This document shows positions 17,934 through 25,494 of a stretch of 64,000 nt of DNA, piece after piece (positions within the stretch are counted from its first letter, which is position 1; every line of letters starts with the position of its first letter). The translations under genes were made by a program, and so were the position numbers. Below the pieces are notes generated by a model, which saw only the letters and a program-made list of their open reading frames with translations, had not been told where the DNA came from and did no database searches. Source of the DNA: Succinatimonas sp. UBA6849 (GTDB lineage Bacteria; Pseudomonadota; Gammaproteobacteria; Enterobacterales; Succinivibrionaceae); NCBI GenBank assembly GCA_002449335.1, contig DKDL01000101.1, positions 9,249-73,248 of the forward strand. The letters run 5' to 3'.

Positions 17934-18036
17934 TTTTGATTTTTTTCTTGTTTTTTGAAGTATATTTCTATTCTTTTTGCCATAAAGTAGCTAGTATTTA
18001 CCTATCTTTTGATAGCTATTTTCATTTGGTGAAAAA

Positions 18037-18864
18037 ATGTTACTTTTTTTTATAATTTTGATTGCGTTCTTTGTCGTATGCAGTGCTCTAAATGATAGTG
18101 AAAACGAGCAAAAATCTAGAAGTTCCTCTAAAGCATCATCTTCATCAAAAACAACCATATCGTATTCTTCCTCAAAATCTCCATCGTCATCGTCGTCTTA
18201 TTATTCAAGAACATCTAGTCCAAGTGTTAATAATGATTTTAAGCCTATAACTCATAATAGTAATTTGCATTCAGGAGAATCTGAGATTGCTCGTGCGAAC
18301 AGTGATGTATTATTGCATGTTTTAAATCCTTATATACAAGCACATTCATCTCCGATAGTTGAGTATCTACAAGATCATGGAATTACTTGTTTATACCATT
18401 TCACTGAAGAATCAAATTTAGAAAGTATAAGAAGATACGGCTTGATATCAAGAAATGAAATAAATTCAAGAAACATAAATGTTGTCTGTGGCGGTGATGA
18501 CTTGTCTAGAAGATTGGACGATAGAGCTAATCTTAGTGGTTATGTTAGACTTAGTTTTTGTAGTGATTTGCCTATGAGATATAAGTTGATTATGAATGGA
18601 AGACGATTAGTTCTTTTAAAAATAAATTTGAATGTAATAAAAAACGATACCATCATAACTGATATAAACGCAACAGATAACAACTGTAGAAGAGGTGAGG
18701 GGCTTGAAGGATTAAAAATGTTGGACTTTGATTCGTTCAAGTTGGAATTAAGAGAAACTCATAGAGGAACTCATGAGTATAAAGCAAGGCAAGCTGAAGT
18801 ATTGTTACACTCTATAAGAGTAGATGATATTTTAAATCTAGACGATCCAATACAATTATACTGA
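18037..18864 (+). CDS. darT: DarT-like DNA ADP-ribosyltransferase toxin with membrane anchor
   Basis: Probable toxin that ADP-ribosylates DNA bases using NAD+. Residues 118-275 carry the DarT/DUF4433 pattern: LYHFTEESNLESIRRYGLIS (from 119), a D-rich RANLSGYVRLSF block (R171 a candidate NAD contact), and QAEVLL with E254 as the likely catalytic Glu. Unusually, residues 2-18 form a transmembrane helix and residues about 25-65 a Ser-rich linker. AT content and codon use are more extreme than in flanking genes, suggesting transfer. Its neighbour encodes the matching NADAR antitoxin, which places it with the DarT1 branch rather than the DarG-linked branch. Confidence 0.75.
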   Translation: MLLFFIILIAFFVVCSALNDSENEQKSRSSSKASSSSKTTISYSSSKSPSSSSSYYSRTSSPSVNNDFKPITHNSNLHSGESEIARANSDVLLHVLNPYIQAHSSPIVEYLQDHGITCLYHFTEESNLESIRRYGLISRNEINSRNINVVCGGDDLSRRLDDRANLSGYVRLSFCSDLPMRYKLIMNGRRLVLLKINLNVIKNDTIITDINATDNNCRRGEGLEGLKMLDFDSFKLELRETHRGTHEYKARQAEVLLHSIRVDDILNLDDPIQLY

Positions 18865-18923
18865 TGAACATTTCTTTATCAGACGTCTAATTTTGAAGTT
18901 TTAAGTTTTAGTGGTGATTATTT

Positions 18924-19604
18924 ATGGCAAACAGACCATATTTTTCAATATGTGAAGATGGAAATTCATTTTATAAAGAAAAAAGTGTCGATTTTGAATA
19001 CTTCTCTGGTTTTTCAATTGTACAAAAACATAAATCAATTAGCTCTCTTCATGAATCAATTTTAAAAGTGAAGCCAAACGCCAAAATACTTGAGGTATCA
19101 AGAAAATCTGAAAATCCTTTAGGTAATAGCTTAAGTGCTTTTAATCTTCTATATGAATTTGATGACGGAAGGAAAGTCCCATTAGAAAATGTATTTCAGT
19201 CATCAAAAGTTTTTAGAAATGGCGGTCCATATTTAGAGCTTCTAAATGTAACTCCAGTTGAAGCTAAAAGATATGAAAAGCTTAAGACTTCGGGCGAGCT
19301 TACGAAGTTTGTTCTAAATGGAGAGGAATGGCCGTTAGAGCCAAAGACTATGTTTTATGATTATATATACATAAAATCTTTGCTATCTAATAAGAATTTG
19401 TGCGAGCAGTTGTTAAATTTTGATACTTTTACAGATATTGAATTTAATCCAAAAAAGTCATTTAATTGCCAAGCTCGTTCTGTTGCTATCTGTGTCTCTC
19501 TTTTAAAATCAAGGAGAATTCATGATTATCTACAAGACAAAGATCTATTTAAAGAAATATATAAAGATCAAAAGGTAGAACCAATCCAAACTAGCTTATT
19601 TTAA
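18924..19604 (+). CDS. DarT1-associated NADAR antitoxin
   Basis: 226-residue protein matching by eye the DarT1-associated NADAR family, whose members remove ADP-ribose from modified guanine bases. Recognisable blocks: FSIVQKHKSISSLHESI (30-46), ILEVSRKSENPLGNSLSAFNL (55-75), VFQSSKVFRNGGPYLELL (90-107), and DIEFNPKKSFNCQARSVA (171-188). It lies 59 bases after the DarT-like gene on the same strand, the usual order toxin then antitoxin. Expected to be cytoplasmic and to reverse the toxin's DNA modification. Confidence 0.75.
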   Translation: MANRPYFSICEDGNSFYKEKSVDFEYFSGFSIVQKHKSISSLHESILKVKPNAKILEVSRKSENPLGNSLSAFNLLYEFDDGRKVPLENVFQSSKVFRNGGPYLELLNVTPVEAKRYEKLKTSGELTKFVLNGEEWPLEPKTMFYDYIYIKSLLSNKNLCEQLLNFDTFTDIEFNPKKSFNCQARSVAICVSLLKSRRIHDYLQDKDLFKEIYKDQKVEPIQTSLF

Positions 19605-19633
19605 GTGAATTTAGCTGTTAGCTTTAAAGTTGT

Positions 19634-19672
19634 GATCAGTCATTTTAAAATTGGCTGATCTGCTTTATTTTC
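19634..19672 (+). terminator. Probable terminator of the DarT-NADAR operon
   Basis: GATCAGTCA pairs with TGGCTGATC (one G-T wobble) around a 9-base loop, followed by a T-rich but interrupted tract. It is 30 bases after the NADAR stop. Confidence 0.55.
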
Positions 19673-19762
19673 AATTAATTCTCATTTTTTTTATCAATAG
19701 TAGCTCAAAGTAGTCTATAAATTTATTATTTGATGTAAAACCAAAATCATCGTCAAATTACT

Positions 19763-19801
19763 CTTGAAAACAAAAGCCTTAATCCCCATATAGTCTTACA
19801 G
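19763..19801 (+). promoter_or_regulatory. Sigma-32 heat-shock promoter of htpG
   Basis: CTTGAAA at 19763-19769 and CCCCATAT at 19794-19801 match the sigma-32 -35 and -10 elements (CTTGAAA and CCCCATNT) with normal spacing. Transcription would start near 19808, about 43 bases before the htpG ATG. Confidence 0.85.
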
Positions 19802-19850
19802 ATATTCAGATGCGACAAAAGCATCTTAGACTTATGGAGAATAATTAAAA

Positions 19851-21761
19851 ATGACAGCTACTGTACATGGCTTTCAGACTCAAGTTACTAAACTTTTAGA
19901 TTTACTTGCAAATTCACTTTATTCAAACAAAGAAGTATTCCTACGTGAGCTTATCTCAAATGCATCAGATGCTATTGATAAGTTGCATTTCTTGTCATTG
20001 ACCAATCAGGATTTAATCAAAGACGATCCTACCTTTAAGATCCAGATCCGTCCTGATAAAGATGCTAAGACCTTAACCATTACCGATAACGGTATTGGTA
20101 TGACCCTAGAAGAGGCAAACAATCACTTAGGTACTATTGCTGAGTCTGGTACTGAAGCTTTCATGAAGAACCTAACTGGTGATGCAAAGAAAGACTCTCA
20201 GTTAATCGGTCAGTTCGGTGTTGGTTTCTACTCAGCATTCATCGTAGCAGACAAAGTAACCGTTGTATCTCGTTCAGTTAACGCAAAGCCTGAAGAAGGT
20301 GTACGTTGGGAATCAGATGGTAATGGTACCTTTACTTCAGAGAACGTAAATGTTCCATTCCGTGGTACTCAGATCATCCTACACTTAAAGGATTCAGAAG
20401 CTGAATTCCTAGATACCTGGAAACTACGTGAGTGCATTACTAAGTACTCAGATCATATTTCAACTCCTGTAGAGCTGTACGAAGAGAAGTATGAAGCTCC
20501 TAAAGAGGGCGAGGATAAGGACGAGAAGAAAGAGCCTGAGAAGAAGTTTGAGTACACTCAGGTCAACAATGCTCAGGCTTTATGGACAAGAGCTCCAAAG
20601 GACATTAAAGCTGAAGAGTACAACGAGTTCTATAAGCATTTAAGCCATGACTATCAGGATCCTCTAACCTATGCTCATAACAAGGTTGAAGGTGATCTTG
20701 AATATACATCATTGCTATATGTTCCAAAGCAGGCTCCATGGGATTTATATAACCGTCAGAACGAGCATGGTCTAAAGCTGTACGTTCAACGTGTATTCAT
20801 TATGGATAAGGCAGAAGCTTTCTTACCAAACTACTTACGTTTCATCCGTGGTCTGGTTGATACTAATGCTTTACCATTGAACGTATCTCGTGAGTTATTA
20901 CAGGAAACAGCTGTAACTCGTAAGTTAAAGAAAGCTTTAACCAAGCGTGTTCTAACCATGTTAGACAAGTTATCTAAGGATAAAGAGAAGTACGCTGAGT
21001 TCTACAAGCAGTTTGGTAACGTTCTAAAGGAAGGTCCTGTTGAGGATTATGACAATAAGGATGCTATCTTAAAGCTGTTACGCTTTGCTTCAACTCACAA
21101 TGAGTCATCTGTTCAGGATGTAAGCTTTGAAGACTACATCTCACGTATGAAGGAAGGTCAGGATAAGATCTACTACATTACAGCTGAGAGCTATGAGGCT
21201 GCTGTAAATTCACCTTATCTTGAGAACTTAAAGAACAAGGGTATTGAAGTTCTTCTAATGTGGGATCGTGTTGATGAGTGGTTAATGGGCAATATCACCG
21301 AGTTCTCAGGTAAAGAGTTCGTATCTGCAAATTCTCAGGACTTAAAATTAGGCAAGTTAGCTGACGAAGAAGAAAAGAAGAAGCAGGAAACTGTTGCTCA
21401 GGAAAACAAAGATCTTGTTGAGCGCTTCAAGAAAGCTTTAGGCGATAAGGTAAAGGATGTTGTTGTTTCAACTCGTCTTATCGATTCACCTTCATGCGTT
21501 ATTTCTGACACCAATCGTATGATGACTATGCAGATGCGTCGTCTGCTTGAGGCTAGTGGTCAGAAACTACCTGACGAGAAGTTCACTCTTGAGATTAACC
21601 CAGAGCACAAGCTTGTTCAGAAGGCATATGCTGAGGCTGATGAATCAAGATTCTCTCAGTGGGCTGACTTAATTTATGAGCAGGCATTACTTGCAGATCA
21701 AGGCGCTCTAAAAGATCCAAGCACCTTCGTAAAGGCAATGAATACTCTGCTTTTAGGTTAA
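19851..21761 (+). CDS. htpG: Chaperone HtpG (bacterial Hsp90)
   Basis: ATP-dependent cytosolic chaperone of 636 residues. The GHKL ATPase motifs are visible: ELISNASDAIDKL (E and N near 30-40), DNGIGM, GTIAESGT, and GQFGVGFYSAF. A charged linker (KEGEDKDEKKEPEKK, near 215-235) makes it slightly longer than the 624-residue E. coli protein. GGAG lies upstream of the ATG. A sigma-32 promoter precedes it and tandem hairpins follow. Confidence 0.98.
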   Translation: MTATVHGFQTQVTKLLDLLANSLYSNKEVFLRELISNASDAIDKLHFLSLTNQDLIKDDPTFKIQIRPDKDAKTLTITDNGIGMTLEEANNHLGTIAESGTEAFMKNLTGDAKKDSQLIGQFGVGFYSAFIVADKVTVVSRSVNAKPEEGVRWESDGNGTFTSENVNVPFRGTQIILHLKDSEAEFLDTWKLRECITKYSDHISTPVELYEEKYEAPKEGEDKDEKKEPEKKFEYTQVNNAQALWTRAPKDIKAEEYNEFYKHLSHDYQDPLTYAHNKVEGDLEYTSLLYVPKQAPWDLYNRQNEHGLKLYVQRVFIMDKAEAFLPNYLRFIRGLVDTNALPLNVSRELLQETAVTRKLKKALTKRVLTMLDKLSKDKEKYAEFYKQFGNVLKEGPVEDYDNKDAILKLLRFASTHNESSVQDVSFEDYISRMKEGQDKIYYITAESYEAAVNSPYLENLKNKGIEVLLMWDRVDEWLMGNITEFSGKEFVSANSQDLKLGKLADEEEKKKQETVAQENKDLVERFKKALGDKVKDVVVSTRLIDSPSCVISDTNRMMTMQMRRLLEASGQKLPDEKFTLEINPEHKLVQKAYAEADESRFSQWADLIYEQALLADQGALKDPSTFVKAMNTLLLG

Positions 21762-21775
21762 TAAAGTTAATTTTG

Positions 21776-21837
21776 GAGCTGATACACTCTTTGATATTAG
21801 CTCCTAATTTTAAAGGAGATCTGATGATCTCCTTTTT
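21776..21837 (+). terminator. Tandem hairpins ending htpG
   Basis: A first stem pairs GGAGCTGATA (21776-21785) with TATTAGCTCC; a second, perfect stem pairs AAAGGAGATC (21812-21821) with GATCTCCTTT around TGAT and runs into T. The second is a strong rho-independent terminator. Confidence 0.85.
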
Positions 21838-21992
21838 CATTTCTTACGCTTTATTAAAATCCATTCTTACAATTTACATTTCTTAACTTCTCTTTAACAA
21901 ATTTGCTTAATAAGCTCATCTTGATTTAACAGACTCTACTTAACATAAACAACGTGCAATGGGCACAGAGAAATAAATTTAAGAGAGTAAAA

Positions 21993-23114
21993 ATGAAAAA
22001 GTCATTATTAGCTTTAGCAGTTTTAGCTACAACAGTTTCAGCAAATGCAGCAACAGTTTACGAAAAAGATGGTGTGTCATTAAAGGCAGATGGTCGTGTA
22101 CAGGCTGTAATTTACAATGGCGCTAACAAATTAGCAGGTGAGAGTGATTCTACTTTGCAGAACTCAGCTCGTTTTGGTATTGGCGGTTCTACTAAAGTTG
22201 GTATCGTAAAATTAACCGGTTACTCACAGTGGGATATGGCTGATGGTAACTCAAAAGTAGGTAACGGTATTAAAGGTCGTGATCAGTTCGTTCAGGCTGA
22301 TATCGATAACTTTGGTGGCTTCAAAGCTGGTCGCTTTAAGGGTGCAATCAATTATGTTCAGTCAACAACTGATATTTTTGATGATTACGGTGATAATGCA
22401 ATTACCGCTAACGATGAGCGTAACTCAGGCCGTATTGAGTATGCATTCTCAACTAACGGTTTTGATTTAAAGTTAGGTTATTTAACCGCTAACGATTCTT
22501 ACAAGTTAGAGCAGGGTTTTAAGTCTCACAAAACTGTAGCTGTTAACGATGGTGCTTCAATTGCAGCAGGTTATACCTTCGATAATGTAGGTTTTGGTCC
22601 ATTATCAATTCGTGCAGGTTATGAGTTAATCAATGCTCAGAATGACAATCATTTAGATGAGAATGGTTTTGCTGTATATGCAACAGATCTTGATAAAGTA
22701 AATACATACTCTGTAGGTGCTTTATGGGGCGATTTAGCTCAGGGTTTCTATACAGGTTTAGTTTATAACAACCGTACCTTCAAGTTCCGTGAGGCTAATG
22801 CTGAAGACTTAAAGACTAAGGGCTTTGAGTGGGTGGTAGCATACACCTTAGAGTGTGGAGTAAGCTTCAGAACCGGTTACAACGTAATTAACTTCAGCCG
22901 TGATGCTAAATACGGTAAGGATATCGATTTTACCCAGAAATCAATCCCTGCTTACATCAACTATCAGGTAACTCCAAACTTCAATGTATGGACAGAAGCT
23001 CGTTTTGATGTAACTAACGAAGACGATTTAGCAGGTATCAATAAGTACAAGATCAATGCTTCTTATACCTCAGATAAGAACTTTGCAAGCTTAGGTGCTC
23101 GTTATACTTTCTAA
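21993..23114 (+). CDS. General outer-membrane porin
   Basis: 373-residue beta-barrel porin of the Gram-negative porin family. The signal peptide MKKSLLALAVLATTVSANA is cleaved before ATVYEKDGVSLKADGRVQ. Alternating hydrophobic strands run throughout (GFKAGRFKGAINY, NFNVWTEARFDV), and the protein ends in SLGARYTF, with the terminal Phe that BAM recognises. A GTG at 21954 in the same frame would add 13 residues ahead of the signal peptide, so the ATG at 21993 is preferred. Single-gene unit with its own terminator. Confidence 0.9.
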   Translation: MKKSLLALAVLATTVSANAATVYEKDGVSLKADGRVQAVIYNGANKLAGESDSTLQNSARFGIGGSTKVGIVKLTGYSQWDMADGNSKVGNGIKGRDQFVQADIDNFGGFKAGRFKGAINYVQSTTDIFDDYGDNAITANDERNSGRIEYAFSTNGFDLKLGYLTANDSYKLEQGFKSHKTVAVNDGASIAAGYTFDNVGFGPLSIRAGYELINAQNDNHLDENGFAVYATDLDKVNTYSVGALWGDLAQGFYTGLVYNNRTFKFREANAEDLKTKGFEWVVAYTLECGVSFRTGYNVINFSRDAKYGKDIDFTQKSIPAYINYQVTPNFNVWTEARFDVTNEDDLAGINKYKINASYTSDKNFASLGARYTF

Positions 23115-23154
23115 CTAAAAGATTTGATATTGATTAGATAGATAATCCCTCTTT

Positions 23155-23181
23155 TCCTGCCTAGAATGGCAGGATTTTTTT
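23155..23181 (+). terminator. Terminator of the porin gene
   Basis: TCCTGCC pairs with GGCAGGA around a 6-base loop and is followed by seven T. Confidence 0.9.
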
Positions 23182-23192
23182 CTTCAGTTTTT

Positions 23193-23714
23193 TTACTTAA
23201 CAAGACTAGATGCTCTGTAAAATGCCTTGCTAAAGCCTGAAAGGCTGAAATACAGATCAAAATCTCCAATCTTGAAATTAACTTCATTACCTTTTTTAAA
23301 CTGACTTATGAGCTCATCATTTTTGTTTTGTGGTACAAAGCATTCATGTAAAGTTTCATCTTCAGCACACTTAGCTTCAAAGTTAATGCTGTATTTATTA
23401 TCAACAGCAATGGACATATCAACTAAGTAGTACTTAGGTTCCATGCCTTTGTCAGGTACATCTTTAGTTCTAATAATTTCAATTAGATAAAGCTCAGGAC
23501 TTAAAAAGTCCAGAAAGATCCCCACATTGTTTTGAGTGTATTTTGACCCCAGTCTTGCTGTTTTTTGTCCATCAATGACAAATGATCCTGTTATCCATTC
23601 GCCATGTTCTCTTACATTAGAAAAAACACCATTACCAGCAAAACAAGACTGATGAAGTGTAAAGACTGCTATTGAAATGAGAGTGAACTTTTTTAGTAAT
23701 TTTGAGCTCGTCAT
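23193..23714 (-). CDS. Exported IalB-like protein
   Basis: 173 residues from the ATG at 23714 (longer in-frame starts up to 23771 would put 19 residues before the signal peptide). The signal sequence ends near SCFA. The C-terminal half resembles the invasion-associated locus B (IalB) domain: a two-Cys loop (AKCAEDETLHECF), then a Leu/Ile-Lys-rich segment (ELISQFKKGNEVNFKI) and the closing SLSGFSKAF, which matches SLxGFxxA in that family. Probably periplasmic. The family is common but of uncertain function. Convergent with the porin. Confidence 0.5.
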   Translation of the reverse strand: MTSSKLLKKFTLISIAVFTLHQSCFAGNGVFSNVREHGEWITGSFVIDGQKTARLGSKYTQNNVGIFLDFLSPELYLIEIIRTKDVPDKGMEPKYYLVDMSIAVDNKYSINFEAKCAEDETLHECFVPQNKNDELISQFKKGNEVNFKIGDFDLYFSLSGFSKAFYRASSLVK

Positions 23715-23868
23715 AGAGTAAACCTTAATACCATCATCTACGATTTTTGTAACAGAACAAGTAAAAGGCAAGTGGAAACGTAAGAGTATGAGAGTGGTAT
23801 CCCAATATTTAGTCTTTTGTCTGTAGTTTTTTATTTAATATCAAGAACTTTTTTGGGAGGAATAAAAG

Positions 23869-23909
23869 ACAATTACACATTATTAATTTTAAATTTAATG
23901 TGTGATTGT
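23869..23909. promoter_or_regulatory. AbiEi operator IR1
   Basis: ACAATTACACATTA (23869-23882) is repeated inverted as TAATGTGTGATTGT (23896-23909), 13 of 14 positions matching, around a 13-base AT spacer. The same arms recur in IR2. AbiEi proteins autorepress through paired inverted repeats, so this is a likely operator. Confidence 0.65.
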
Positions 23910-23925
23910 AAAATTATTGTCATTG

Positions 23926-23966
23926 ACAATGACACATTATTTACATATTATTTAATGTGTCGTTGT
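23926..23966. promoter_or_regulatory. AbiEi operator IR2
   Basis: ACAATGACACATTA (23926-23939) and TAATGTGTCGTTGT (23953-23966) form a second inverted repeat with the same 13-base spacing, 57 bases from IR1, ending 14 bases before the abiEi ATG. The spacer between the two repeats also holds the palindrome ATTGTCATTGACAAT (23916-23930). Confidence 0.65.
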
Positions 23967-23980
23967 ATATAGGTAATAAA

Positions 23981-24574
23981 ATGTCATTAGATGAAAAAAT
24001 AAAAAAGCTTCTTGAATCATCAGATGATGGAACGATCTCAACATCTCAGGTAACAGCCGCAGGTCTTCACCGAAGCGTATTAAGATCTCTTGTAGAGAGA
24101 GGAGAAATATACAGATTTGGAAGAGGTCTATATGTAAAAAGTAGTTCTTGGGAAGATGATTTTTACCTATTGCAACGAAAATATAGTAGAGGCATTTATT
24201 CTCATGATACAGCTTTATATTTATTGGGATTCTCTGAGAGAGCTCCTGTTAAATACACTATGACCTTTCCTAAAGGATACAATGCACCTTCTCTAAAAAA
24301 TGAGAATTTGGTTATCAAAAGAGTTGTTCCAGAAAATTATGATTTAGGAATAATTGAATTTGAATCTCCTTCTAGGAATCTTATACATATTTATGATTTA
24401 GAGAGAACTCTATGTGACATTCTTAGAGGTAAAGGAAGTGATATTCAAATTATTAATTATGCTATGAAAATGTATGCAAAATCTAAGGTTAAGAATATTC
24501 ACAAATTGATGAAGTATGCAGTGCAGTTAAGAGTAAAGCCAAAGATCTTGCACTATATGGAGGTTTTGCTTTGA
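23981..24574 (+). CDS. abiEi: AbiEi-like antitoxin and autorepressor
   Basis: Antitoxin of a type IV toxin-antitoxin pair. Residues 1-52 form a winged helix (STSQVTAAGLHRSVLRSLVERGEIYRFGRGLYV), then the AbiEi core (YSHDTALYLLGFSERAPVKYTMTFP) and the C-terminal block DLERTLCDILRGKGSD. An in-frame GTG at 23957 would start inside operator IR2; the ATG at 23981 with AGG seven bases upstream is preferred (197 residues). It overlaps the toxin gene by 4 bases. Very AT-rich, consistent with acquisition. Confidence 0.88.
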   Translation: MSLDEKIKKLLESSDDGTISTSQVTAAGLHRSVLRSLVERGEIYRFGRGLYVKSSSWEDDFYLLQRKYSRGIYSHDTALYLLGFSERAPVKYTMTFPKGYNAPSLKNENLVIKRVVPENYDLGIIEFESPSRNLIHIYDLERTLCDILRGKGSDIQIINYAMKMYAKSKVKNIHKLMKYAVQLRVKPKILHYMEVLL

Positions 24575-25416
24575 TCACAAATAACCCAATGCAATTAAAA
24601 GCTTACATAAAGAAAATAGCCGTTGAGAAAAACATATCAGCGCAGCAGGTCATGCAAAACTATATGTTAGAACGCTTACTTGAGAGAATTTCTCTTTCGG
24701 AATTTAAGTATAATTTTATTTTTAAGGGGGGCTTTCTAATTTCAGCAATTGTTGGCCTAGACTATCGATCTACTATGGATCTAGATACAACAGTTAAAGG
24801 GTTTACCTTAACAAAAGAAAAAATCCTAGGGATTTTTAATGAAATATGCAAAATTAAAATTCTCGACGACATTATGTTTGAGGTTGTAAAAGTAGTTGAT
24901 ATCAGAGAAACTGATGATTATCCTGGACTTAGAGTTTCACTCAAAGCAAATTATTATCCTATAAGTGTTCCTATTACAGTAGATGTTACAACAGGTGATG
25001 TGATAACACCTCGTGAGATTGAATTTTCATATCCTTTACTATTTTCAGATCGTACTCTAAAAATTCTTTCTTATAACTTAGAAACTGTTTTGGCTGAAAA
25101 AATTGAAACAGTGCTTTCACGTAATGTTGCTAGCACTAGACCAAGAGATTTTTATGATATCTATATTCTTTATTCGTTACGTAAACATGAATGTAAAAAG
25201 AGTGTTTTACTATCTGCTCTAAAAAAAACTGCGAATAAACGCAATAGTTCAGTTTATTTGATAGATTACAAAGAAATTATACAAGAAATTCGTAGTAGCA
25301 AAGAACTTAAAGCAAGATGGAAAAACTATAGATTATCGTATGATTATGCTAAAGATATTTCTTTTGAAGATACATGTAATGTTATCCAGTTAATTATGGA
25401 TGATATTGAATTATAA
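24571..25416 (+). CDS. abiEii: AbiEii-like nucleotidyltransferase toxin
   Basis: 281 residues of the nucleotidyltransferase-fold AbiEii family, which in characterised members adds nucleotides to tRNA acceptor ends and arrests growth. Motif FKGGFLISAIVGLDYRSTMDLD (51-72) gives the GG and the D-x-D metal ligands (D70, D72). Further on are LAEKIETVLSR and RPRDFYDIYIL. The start is a TTG overlapping the antitoxin stop, preceded by a full GGAGG seven bases upstream, so translation is coupled. The next ATG is six codons later. Confidence 0.88.
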   Translation: MITNNPMQLKAYIKKIAVEKNISAQQVMQNYMLERLLERISLSEFKYNFIFKGGFLISAIVGLDYRSTMDLDTTVKGFTLTKEKILGIFNEICKIKILDDIMFEVVKVVDIRETDDYPGLRVSLKANYYPISVPITVDVTTGDVITPREIEFSYPLLFSDRTLKILSYNLETVLAEKIETVLSRNVASTRPRDFYDIYILYSLRKHECKKSVLLSALKKTANKRNSSVYLIDYKEIIQEIRSSKELKARWKNYRLSYDYAKDISFEDTCNVIQLIMDDIEL

Positions 25417-25451
25417 AATTGTAGACCTTTAAAATAACTCTTGAAAACAAT

Positions 25452-25485
25452 AAACCTGCCCGTCTAAAAAGAAGGGCAGGTTTAG
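25452..25485 (-). terminator. Hairpin terminator, now cut off from the symporter gene by the IS
   Basis: AAACCTGCCC and GGGCAGGTTT form a perfect 10-bp stem. On the minus strand a T-rich tract follows; on the plus strand it lies 35 bases after abiEii. Removing the ISL3 element would put it about 30 bases from the stop of the leftward symporter gene, so it probably served both genes. Confidence 0.7.
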
Positions 25486-25486
25486 G

Positions 25487-25494
25487 AATTTATA
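25487..25494 (+). repeat. 8-bp target-site duplication, left copy
   Basis: AATTTATA directly abuts the left inverted repeat of the ISL3 element and is repeated exactly at 27088-27095. ISL3 elements characteristically duplicate 8 bp. Confidence 0.9.

Noticed and set aside
18037..19604. Assigning the antitoxin as a DarG macrodomain protein
   Set aside because: No macrodomain glycine-rich motif is visible; the sequence follows the NADAR pattern instead.
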